DNA of 64,000 bases from CAYNJF01 sp964397555 (GTDB lineage Bacteria > Pseudomonadota > Gammaproteobacteria > Berkiellales > Berkiellaceae), in the NCBI GenBank assembly GCA_964397555.1, contig CAYNJF010000008.1, positions 1 through 64,000 of the forward strand. Direction: 5' to 3'. The notes under the pieces were generated by a model. The model saw only the letters and a program-made list of their open reading frames with translations. It was not told the origin of the DNA and searched no databases. This document shows, piece by piece, positions 17,471 to 25,568 of this stretch (positions are counted from its first letter, which is position 1; every line of letters starts with the position of its first letter). Both the position numbers and the translations under genes were made by a program.

Positions 17471-20400
17471 ATGAATCAAGGCGCAAGCTCTTCACCGTAC
17501 GCTCATTTATTCTCTATCCTAGAAAATCCGGACATTAAGGAAGCAGATATGACAGAGCTTACCATCCTCGATCATATCGTCATGTTCGGTGCTCTAGCTT
17601 GCTACCAAGAGCGTCAAGAATATGGCCAAAGGCTGGTACATCTTCTCAATGCCGATGAGGCCCGATCCAACCTTATCGAGCTAGTACAAAAAGATGAGCC
17701 AGCCATCAACTCATTTGAGCGTTTTTTAGAGGCGTTGAGTGAGCGCCTAAAAGCGGTCTCACTTTATGAGCCAGCCGATAAAAACGATACCACGATGACC
17801 ATGGTCTTTGTTAATCAAATATCGATAGCAACTGAAGTAATTAGATGCATAGTGGATGGCTTGAACAATCATGACTTAAGTTTCTTGGCTTGCCAAAACC
17901 AACTTTACGCCAACCTATCATTCATCAGCTATGTTCTGGAGCGTTTAAATTTAGGGTATGAATTAACGAGTCATCAAAGAAATTTGACGAGCCTCTTTTT
18001 AAGACCATTCCAGCAAGTGAGTGAAAAGATGATAGGGCTGGAACTTAATCATGAGCAAAGGGTACAAGCGATAGCCTTATTAAAAACTTCAAAGAAGATC
18101 CTTGGAGAGTATTTCGAAAAAGTTAAGATACCGTTATTCGCAAAACAAAATGATGGGTTTTTTGAAAATCTAGTTGCTATAGCTGAGCAGGAGTTAGGGG
18201 CGGCATCGTTAAGTGCCCAGTCAAACACCGGCGCTTCAACTCAAGAAGTCGGTGTATCGTCCTTGGCGCAAAATACAGCAAAAGCGTCACCCAGTGAAGC
18301 CGTTATTGAATCTAAATATGACTCCACCCTGGAAGCAATCGATTCAATGAAAACAACCCTTGGCCATCTTAAAAGTCAAGGCAAGGATTTATTAAGTAAG
18401 GCAAAAGCACTTGAAGAGAAATGGTCAAGTTCAAAAAACCAAAAAAGCAAAACGAAAAGAAAGAGCGCAGTAAAAAGTTCAAGCAAAGCACTAATGCTCT
18501 TAAGGCAAGAGTTAAAAAAGGAAAACCAAATCGCAGTCGAGCTTTGGCAAAACATTGAGCAAATGATTTGTGGTGTTATTGATGAAAAAATCGAAGACGC
18601 AGTCATCCTCGGTGAGTTTTCTAATGGTCTAGCCAAACTTATTAGAGGTCTCCAAAGCGTTTTTGTAAGCTTTCAACGTAGTGAACATTTATTAAACAGC
18701 TTGCATAAAGAGTTGAAAGGAAGTTTTGGATGGCACTTAATCATCCCTAGCCATCAGGAGCGAGTGCGTATTGAAACCCTTTTGTGCCAACTACAAGGAG
18801 AGTGGGAGAGAGCATATAGAGAAGAAGAGAAAACTAGAGCCTCGTCGACTATCTCTCAAGATGCTGAGGTTGCTGAAATCTTAGAGAGCCCTGCGAGTGA
18901 ATTAGAGAAATATAAAAGAACAGCCTCAAGGCTTATCGAGTCGCTCCAAGAAGAAATTGAGACACTCAAAGCGAATAAAACAAAACTTGAAAAAAAAAGT
19001 AGCCGTATTTATAAAAAATATACGGCTTCGGTCTCGGAGTCACTTACGACTCATGCGGAGCTCAAGGAAACGAAGACCCTACTGGAAGAGCGTAAATCCA
19101 AAATTGAATCACTGACTAGGATCAATCAACAGCTAATAACAATTGTTGGGAAATTAAAATATGACCTTAGCGACTTGGCTGAACAATTAAGATTAAAAAA
19201 AGAGAAAAAGAGCATCGATAAGAATACTCAAGTCGATTTGGTGCCAACCTCTTCAGGGGCTCAACACTTGATTGAAGAAATGGAGGAGCTTAGGTCAAGA
19301 TTAAATAGACAAATAAAAGAACTTACTCGTGAGCTCAATAAAAAATCAAATAGACTCGAAAAAAAATCTAAAGTCATTGAAGGGTTAGAGCAACACGTCG
19401 AAGAACTCAAAGCTCAGCTCGACAGTCGAGATGCGGTGCATAGACAAAGCACGAAAGACGTTCATGAAGAGCTTAAAAAGGCTAAAGCCTGCGCAAATGA
19501 CTACCAAAATCAGTTGACGCAACTTAAAAGGCAACTTAATCGATTCGCACATAGCAGCGAAGGCTCAAAAGCTAGGTTGGTTAAAGACGTTGGCCAAACT
19601 TTAGAAGGGTATGATAAACGAATCGATGCCCTTAGTGACATGCTCCAAAGATTAACGCTAGCATCAAAAACATCAAAGAAGGCTAAGAACCAAGCACTTA
19701 AAGCTCGCAATCTTGAGCTTCAATCCATAAGGGATAAATTACAACAAAAGCTTACAAAGCAAGAGTGCCATATAAAGCATTTAGCCAATGAAACACGAAA
19801 CTTACATCATGAACTAGCTAATGTTCAGGCAACAAACGAGGCTTTGGTTAGAAAAGCTCAAGAACAAGAGGCGCAAATCAGAATAGCCCTAAATGAGCGA
19901 CACAAACTTGTTAGACGAATAGAAGCATTTTCACATGAAGAGATGGCGTATCGTCGAGCACTAAATGATGCCAACAAAAATGCTGGCGCAACGTATGAGC
20001 TCACTCAAAGATATGAATCTATGATTCGCTTTTATCAAGAAAGGGAGGCTAGAAGATGGGTCTTTCATCAACAAGAGTTGGACTATGTGGTTCCTGGAGT
20101 CTTCATCGAGATTCCTGATGATATAAGATCCATAATGGACGAGATTGAAAAACATGGCGCTCAGTGTTATGTCTTCGGTGGATATGTGCGTGACAAAATA
20201 TTGGGCTATCCAAGCAGGGATGTTGATCTTGTTGCAAATTTTACGCCTACTCAGATGGCGCAGTTCCAAAGAAGGTGGGCTGAGCTGTATGGAATTCAAT
20301 TTGTAAAATGTCCTTATATCCCCGATCTATATACGTTGTATCGTGATGGGATGCCATCTGTTGATCTGGTTCTTGTTCCAGAGTTGGATTTGAAAGCGTA

Positions 20401-21169
20401 TTCTGATCGTATGGACATGAATGCCAATACCTTTTTATTGACCAAAAGAGGTCGTTTATTAGATCCGAATAATCATTACCATCAGGTGATCAAAATTGAG
20501 CTTTGCTTTCATTGCACAGAAGATAAGGTCGCCTCAGATCCAGTTAGAATTTTACGAGCCTTGAAGCTATGGTCAAAATTTGAAGTGTTTCCAAGTGAGC
20601 ATGATAAGGCCATCATTGAGCGCCAAATCGAAAGGCTTGGCATGCTCCCCCTTACGGTTTACCTCAAGCATTTTTTATCGGCAATGAAATCTAACCCTAC
20701 ACACTTTTTTACCATCATCAATGAGATGGAACCCGTGGTTCAACATGTATTGTTTAGAGGCTTACTAGACGATGTAGATGAAGCCCACAAGGTTCAAATC
20801 CAAGAAAAGCTTACCCAAATTGCTCACTTAAGCGCAACTAAACAAAGTTTCTACCCCAATTTCTTTAAATGCCTTGCCGATGCCGCCGGTCAACGATTAC
20901 AAAGTCAAACTGAAGTACACAATTTCATTGCAGATTGTCTCTCACCATGGAGTAGTGATAAGGATTTCTTAAGAGTTTGCTTGGCCAATGTTAAAGGTTG
21001 GAGTCGAGGTGGTTTGGCTCGCTCATCGAAAGAGGCAAGTTTTGAGGCGGAATTTCCGGTGTTGGTTAAACGCCAAGATCCACTTCTTTATGCCTATGAC
21101 GTTCAAATCGGGGCACCAAGTGAGGTTGAGGAAAGCAAACAAAGACGCTCTAAACGTCTTGGTGGATAA
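17471..21169 (+). CDS. Giant coiled-coil protein with C-terminal poly(A)-polymerase/CCA-like nucleotidyltransferase module, paralogue 3
   Basis: Unknown protein of 1232 residues. The N terminus (SSSPYAHLFSILENPD ... LTILDHIVMFGAL) matches paralogue 4 most closely. A basic patch (KSKTKRKSAVKSSSK) lies near 325-338 and coiled coil covers about 476-830. KNTQVDL (584-590) interrupts the coiled coil at the place where paralogues 2 and 4 have VQTD and IQVD. The catalytic-type module shows GGYVRD (903-908), D917-V-D919, D965 in SVDLVLV, D982-MNAN and D1023-PVR followed by ILRALKLWSKF. LSPWSSD and a tail ending in SKRLGG follow. No signal peptide or membrane segment is seen, so a cytosolic or non-Sec-exported location is likely. 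Confidence 0.8.
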   Translation: MNQGASSSPYAHLFSILENPDIKEADMTELTILDHIVMFGALACYQERQEYGQRLVHLLNADEARSNLIELVQKDEPAINSFERFLEALSERLKAVSLYEPADKNDTTMTMVFVNQISIATEVIRCIVDGLNNHDLSFLACQNQLYANLSFISYVLERLNLGYELTSHQRNLTSLFLRPFQQVSEKMIGLELNHEQRVQAIALLKTSKKILGEYFEKVKIPLFAKQNDGFFENLVAIAEQELGAASLSAQSNTGASTQEVGVSSLAQNTAKASPSEAVIESKYDSTLEAIDSMKTTLGHLKSQGKDLLSKAKALEEKWSSSKNQKSKTKRKSAVKSSSKALMLLRQELKKENQIAVELWQNIEQMICGVIDEKIEDAVILGEFSNGLAKLIRGLQSVFVSFQRSEHLLNSLHKELKGSFGWHLIIPSHQERVRIETLLCQLQGEWERAYREEEKTRASSTISQDAEVAEILESPASELEKYKRTASRLIESLQEEIETLKANKTKLEKKSSRIYKKYTASVSESLTTHAELKETKTLLEERKSKIESLTRINQQLITIVGKLKYDLSDLAEQLRLKKEKKSIDKNTQVDLVPTSSGAQHLIEEMEELRSRLNRQIKELTRELNKKSNRLEKKSKVIEGLEQHVEELKAQLDSRDAVHRQSTKDVHEELKKAKACANDYQNQLTQLKRQLNRFAHSSEGSKARLVKDVGQTLEGYDKRIDALSDMLQRLTLASKTSKKAKNQALKARNLELQSIRDKLQQKLTKQECHIKHLANETRNLHHELANVQATNEALVRKAQEQEAQIRIALNERHKLVRRIEAFSHEEMAYRRALNDANKNAGATYELTQRYESMIRFYQEREARRWVFHQQELDYVVPGVFIEIPDDIRSIMDEIEKHGAQCYVFGGYVRDKILGYPSRDVDLVANFTPTQMAQFQRRWAELYGIQFVKCPYIPDLYTLYRDGMPSVDLVLVPELDLKAYSDRMDMNANTFLLTKRGRLLDPNNHYHQVIKIELCFHCTEDKVASDPVRILRALKLWSKFEVFPSEHDKAIIERQIERLGMLPLTVYLKHFLSAMKSNPTHFFTIINEMEPVVQHVLFRGLLDDVDEAHKVQIQEKLTQIAHLSATKQSFYPNFFKCLADAAGQRLQSQTEVHNFIADCLSPWSSDKDFLRVCLANVKGWSRGGLARSSKEASFEAEFPVLVKRQDPLLYAYDVQIGAPSEVEESKQRRSKRLGG

Positions 21170-21265
21170 TTCACGAAAATACATTAAGACCATAGTTATA
21201 ATCTTATTAACGCCTTAAATAATAACGCAGTCAAGGTATATCGAAAAACAAGATGAAAGGTACTC

Positions 21266-24200
21266 ATGAACACAGGCCCTAGCTCAAATTCGTATCAGTA
21301 TTTATACGATCTGATGCATGATAAAGACTTTGACTTAAGCAAGCTTCATCAGTTACCAACCATGGATGTGTTGATTATGTTTGGTGCAGTAAATACATCT
21401 AAAGCCCAACAGGACGGCATCAACTGGGTTAAACAAAGAGTACCAGGAGACAGTGCTCAAGAAAGCTTAAAGTCATTGTTAGCCTGTGATGGATATGATT
21501 CGATAGACCAAATAAAGCAAGCTCTACTGGAACGCCTCCAAGCGATACAGGCTATGGAGTTGCCTACTGAGCAAGTCTCAGATTCTGTTCATGTTAGTCG
21601 TAAGAAAAACAACATTTTAAGCTTAGTCCTCATTCATGTTGTTCAAAAGTTAGGCGATGATGAGTTCTCATGTCAATGCATCATTGCTTACATCCAGTGC
21701 ATTCTTGAGTGGATGCATCACTTTGTCTCAGTTTCGGGTCGTAGCCAATCAATCAACCCAGTGCATGTTAGCTTGAGTGAAAGAGTAAGGCTTAACATTG
21801 AAAGTCCTTTTCAAGAGGCTCCAAAGCTAAATATGAGCAATGAGTCCATTGAGCACTTGTTGCTCCTCATTGAACAAACAAAAGCCATACTTCCTGAATT
21901 TGATAAAGCTATTCCCAAGACTAACTCTCTATTTTCATCTGATTTCTTAGATGTTGCGGAAGTCACACTGAAAGAAAAGTTTAAAAGACCAAAGGGTGAT
22001 CAAGTTGACCCACAGGTGCCTGAAATTCAAACAGAGGCAATGAGCTGGTCTGTTGCTAGTGCTTCTATAACTGGCGCAGTAGACCATAGACATGAGCAAT
22101 TAAATCAGATTTTTCAGGTGCTACAGAACACGGTTAATCAAATACTTCATTTTTCTAATCAGGTAAATGACCAATGTGAAAAACTCAAGATTTATGCTGA
22201 TCTTGCTCAGAAGTTGAATGAGTGCGAGTCTTCAATACAAGCGTTAACAAATGGCAAGAATCGGCGAAAAAGCAAAACAATTAAGCAAGTAAGGAGAATC
22301 GAAAAGCAAAAACTCCAATTCCGTAAAGACTTTGAGGTTTCAGCACGAGAAGCTTTCAAAAACTGTTTAGACGTACCTTATACCACGCTTGCAACGCGTA
22401 ATGGGATAAAAGAGCTGCTTGCTACGACCATAGCTGTAGCAGATACACTTGATGCGATGTCTCACTTAAATATATCAGCTCAAGTCGAATTTCTTTTAAA
22501 AACACTATCTGAGATTGACATGAAAAATGATGCGATCTCAAATCAGATCAACAGAGCCAAATTGACGAGCTTTATTCTAGCTACATCGGAGCCAGGGGCT
22601 ACTCAGGTAGTTGATACTGAAATTTTAACTCTGCTCGATAAACTAAATGGGCCCAAAAGTAAAAATCTTCCTAGATCAGAAAATAGTTTTTCAAAAGGGA
22701 AAGAAGAGGATACTTCTGTTGAAGTGGTACAAGGTCGAGCATCAGATGAGAAAGTTAACTCAGGGCTTGCCTCAACCCCAGATAATGGCGAGGACACTTC
22801 CTTAGAGAAGGTTGAAGATACCTCAGGACGACAACGCTCTGAAGAAGGCCAGGAGAGAAACAATAGTAAACTTCATCAAAGTATCGAAGCAATAAAACAA
22901 GAAAAGCAAGATTTAGAGGGCCAGATAGGTACTCTCAATGAAAGTTTGGCACAATCACAGTTAAAGATTGACTCGCTTAATGAAAAGCTACAAAGACAAG
23001 AGTCATCAATAGCATCTTTGGAACAAGAGAAAGTAAATCTTGAAGCTAGAGTTAAGCTTCTTGAAGAACAAGTTGCGACCCTTAAAGGCGCCAGTGCATT
23101 AAACATCCAGGTCGATGGGAAAACCTTTGACGAATCTGGCTTAAGAGCGATTCTTAGTGATTTCAAACAAACCAAAAAAGAACTCGAAGCCAGTCGAAGA
23201 AAAAGAGCTCGACTGAGTGAAAAGGTCAAGACACTTTCTGAGGCCCATGACGTAGCTCAATCATCGACTACTAAGGAGTTAACGAGTCGGATACGTGAAC
23301 TAGAAGAAAAAGAGCGCCAGCTTATTAAGCAAAATGCCGATCTTGTTAAAAAGATTAGTCAAGCAAACCAAGCAAAGTCAACGAGGAAAGAAGCTAAGGC
23401 GCTTTTTGGTCAATCCCTTACAGCATTTAGTACCCTTTCGAATCAAGTTGAGCAAAGAATCAAAGCTCAAGCGTCAAGAATAGATCAATTGGTTCACAAG
23501 CTTGCCGCTATGCATCTTAGCATTCAATCTCAACAATCAAATAATGAGCTTAAAAAAGCCACGATTGAAAAACAGATGAAAGCCGCTCTTGAACAAAGCG
23601 CACAGGACCAAGCGGCTCTTACCGTAATGACGACTCAATTATCCCAAGCACAAGCTAAAAATGAAAAACTAGAGCGTACCTTAAACTCAAAAAATGTTTT
23701 GATTGGTCAGTTAAGCTCAAGTTCAATTGAGCATCAACGTGAACAACAGCGCACGATACAAACTATCAAGGAACAAGCAGAGCAACTAAAAGCCCTTAAA
23801 CATGACAACAATCGACTTATGGGGCAAAAGGTTGGCTTACAGATTAGCCTGGAAAAGCAATTAAGCGATGCTGGGCGTACCATAGAAAACCAGCGTCGAT
23901 TCCATGCGTGGGAATTGGAATACGCCGTCCCCGCTCACATCGCCTCCATCCAGCTGCCCGACGATGTTCAATTCGTGATGGAGACCTTAATTCACCTTGG
24001 AGCTCAAGCTTACGTCTACGGAGGGTATCCAAGAGATGTCTTGAAAGGACTTACGCCCAAGGATGCGGATATTGTCACTAATTTAGGCGAGTCCAAACTA
24101 CAACTATTTAAAAAAATAATCACTGAACAGCTAGGCGGGCAGCTAAAAAAGATTGATAAAGTGCCTGGTTTGTATACCCTGTATCGTCCAGGAATGATGT

Positions 24201-25012
24201 CCATTGATATCAGAGTGGTTCCTGATTTTGAACTGTCCATCTTTCCTACCCTTGTGGATATGAATCTCAACACGTTGTTAGTGACCGTCCTAGGCAGAGT
24301 TTTAGATCCGTTGAATCAAATTCAGGCCCTTTTTGATAATGATGTTCATTTTCAGGTTAGCCGGGATGAGGTCGCCAATGATCCTGTTAGAATTTTACGG
24401 GCCCTTAAACTTTGGGCCAAATTTAATGCTCAACCGAATGAGCTCGATCAAGAAACCATGCAAGTGTGCATTGATCGAGTTCAGAGCATCCCATTAGCCG
24501 TTTTCGTCAAGCATTTACATGCCGCCATAAAAGCTCAGCCAAGAAGCTTTTTTGAGGTGTTGGACAAGCTAGATCCCAATGTGAGCTCGCTTTTATTTCG
24601 AGCATGCTTAGATGGACTTTCAAGTGAAGCTCTTGATAGCTTACGTGACAAAATCACGTCTCTAGCGTTGGCGCGCCCTAATAAGTGGGATTTTTATCCG
24701 GAATTTTTTGGTTTGCTGATGCAAGAGACGTATTCAAACGGTCATCCCTCTTTTGACAACGCGAGCTCGTTTTTAGAATATTATCTTGAACCATGGATTG
24801 ATGATGACTATTACCAGGAGTTTACGTCTAGAGTAGCTCAAGCCATGCTTGGGATTGACTCCCAGCAGGGGGTCGAAACGGGTCACTCTCAAGGTGGAGC
24901 TTGTAGCAGCTTTGATGTGGTCACACCGTTAATCTTCTCAGAGGGCACCTACAGCGCGCCATCCTCTTCAAGTGGGAGAAGTGACTTGGCTTTCTTAAAA
25001 CCTGGAAGATAA
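21266..25012 (+). CDS. Giant coiled-coil protein with C-terminal poly(A)-polymerase/CCA-like nucleotidyltransferase module, paralogue 4
   Basis: Unknown protein of 1248 residues. It shares the N-terminal pattern (SSNSYQYLYDLMHD ... LPTMDVLIMFGAV), a basic patch near 329-355 (KNRRKSKTIKQVRRIEKQK) and a Glu/Ser-rich linker before a coiled coil at about 531-878. NIQVDG (613-618) lies in a coiled-coil break. The nucleotidyltransferase module has GGYPRD (919-924, with Pro where Val or Ile is usual), D933-A-D935, D981 in SIDIRVV, D998-MNLN and D1039-PVR followed by ILRALKLWAKF. LEPWIDDD and a Ser-rich tail follow. It is the last gene of the array and is followed by a strong terminator. The gap to paralogue 3 is 96 bases with no clear terminator, so the two may be co-transcribed. 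Confidence 0.8.
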   Translation: MNTGPSSNSYQYLYDLMHDKDFDLSKLHQLPTMDVLIMFGAVNTSKAQQDGINWVKQRVPGDSAQESLKSLLACDGYDSIDQIKQALLERLQAIQAMELPTEQVSDSVHVSRKKNNILSLVLIHVVQKLGDDEFSCQCIIAYIQCILEWMHHFVSVSGRSQSINPVHVSLSERVRLNIESPFQEAPKLNMSNESIEHLLLLIEQTKAILPEFDKAIPKTNSLFSSDFLDVAEVTLKEKFKRPKGDQVDPQVPEIQTEAMSWSVASASITGAVDHRHEQLNQIFQVLQNTVNQILHFSNQVNDQCEKLKIYADLAQKLNECESSIQALTNGKNRRKSKTIKQVRRIEKQKLQFRKDFEVSAREAFKNCLDVPYTTLATRNGIKELLATTIAVADTLDAMSHLNISAQVEFLLKTLSEIDMKNDAISNQINRAKLTSFILATSEPGATQVVDTEILTLLDKLNGPKSKNLPRSENSFSKGKEEDTSVEVVQGRASDEKVNSGLASTPDNGEDTSLEKVEDTSGRQRSEEGQERNNSKLHQSIEAIKQEKQDLEGQIGTLNESLAQSQLKIDSLNEKLQRQESSIASLEQEKVNLEARVKLLEEQVATLKGASALNIQVDGKTFDESGLRAILSDFKQTKKELEASRRKRARLSEKVKTLSEAHDVAQSSTTKELTSRIRELEEKERQLIKQNADLVKKISQANQAKSTRKEAKALFGQSLTAFSTLSNQVEQRIKAQASRIDQLVHKLAAMHLSIQSQQSNNELKKATIEKQMKAALEQSAQDQAALTVMTTQLSQAQAKNEKLERTLNSKNVLIGQLSSSSIEHQREQQRTIQTIKEQAEQLKALKHDNNRLMGQKVGLQISLEKQLSDAGRTIENQRRFHAWELEYAVPAHIASIQLPDDVQFVMETLIHLGAQAYVYGGYPRDVLKGLTPKDADIVTNLGESKLQLFKKIITEQLGGQLKKIDKVPGLYTLYRPGMMSIDIRVVPDFELSIFPTLVDMNLNTLLVTVLGRVLDPLNQIQALFDNDVHFQVSRDEVANDPVRILRALKLWAKFNAQPNELDQETMQVCIDRVQSIPLAVFVKHLHAAIKAQPRSFFEVLDKLDPNVSSLLFRACLDGLSSEALDSLRDKITSLALARPNKWDFYPEFFGLLMQETYSNGHPSFDNASSFLEYYLEPWIDDDYYQEFTSRVAQAMLGIDSQQGVETGHSQGGACSSFDVVTPLIFSEGTYSAPSSSSGRSDLAFLKPGR

Positions 25013-25038
25013 ATAAAAAATCAGTTTGTCTTTCGTTT

Positions 25039-25072
25039 AGCATTGGCGCGGTTAATGGCGCCAATGCTTTTT
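25039..25072 (+). terminator. Strong terminator closing the giant-gene array
   Basis: AGCATTGGCGC (25039-25049) pairs perfectly over 11 bases with GCGCCAATGCT (25058-25068), loop of eight bases, followed by five T. It also lies just past the end of the convergent small gene at 25085, but the T tract orients it to the forward strand. Confidence 0.9.
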
Positions 25073-25084
25073 GAAAGTTGTAAG

Positions 25085-25372
25085 TTAGAGTTTAGAACGA
25101 AGCCGAACCCAACCATTATCCCTTACAATCTCCTCTCCATCCCTTACAATCTCTCCTCCATAAGATGGGCCATCTCCTCGGCGTAATGGGTTTTCAAAAC
25201 GGTCTGGATCACCGTATACCGTTGAGGGATCAGGTTTGCTTGCTATTTGAGCATCATAGGCGGTGGTCACCAAAACCTTGCCTTTATTGGCTCCTCTTGG
25301 ACGAAACTCATTATCAAAGCAAGTATCGTCTTTTTGGGGCGCGCTCATTTTTGTTTCTTTTGAATTTGGCAT
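25085..25372 (-). CDS. Small hydrophilic protein of unknown function (95 aa)
   Basis: I do not recognise this protein. It is highly charged, with no membrane segment. It carries a near-duplicated pair, GEIVRDGEEIVRDN, near the C terminus, and a basic end. The ATG at 25372 is chosen because an AAGGA ribosome-binding site lies six bases upstream; the frame is open further to 25423 without such a site. It lies 13 bases after the 55-residue gene downstream of uvrA, so the three may form one unit. It is a real-gene candidate on ribosome-binding-site and spacing grounds only. Confidence 0.55.
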   Translation of the reverse strand: MPNSKETKMSAPQKDDTCFDNEFRPRGANKGKVLVTTAYDAQIASKPDPSTVYGDPDRFENPLRRGDGPSYGGEIVRDGEEIVRDNGWVRLRSKL

Positions 25373-25385
25373 ACTGATTCCTTTA

Positions 25386-25553
25386 TTATTTTCTCGGGCC
25401 TTTTTTTTCAGCCTTAAGCTCATCAGGTATTTTGGCTAACTGTTCTGGTGTAAGAGCACCTACCTGATTTTTATATTTAAGCAAAACAGCCCTAGGGTAT
25501 TGTATGATTGTTTTTGGGGGCTCTTCAGCCATAACACCTTCAGGTATCGACAT
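25386..25553 (-). CDS. Small protein of unknown function (55 aa) directly after uvrA
   Basis: The reading frame starts MSIPEGVMAEEPPKTIIQYP and ends KAEKKGPRK. An AGAGAAG-type ribosome-binding site precedes the ATG, which lies 15 bases beyond the uvrA stop. The second half, VGALTPEQLAKIPDELKAEK, looks like a short amphipathic helix-turn-helix. No family is recognised. Tight spacing to uvrA and to the next small gene suggests co-transcription. Confidence 0.5.
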   Translation of the reverse strand: MSIPEGVMAEEPPKTIIQYPRAVLLKYKNQVGALTPEQLAKIPDELKAEKKGPRK

Positions 25554-25568
25554 GTTTATCTTCTCTTA

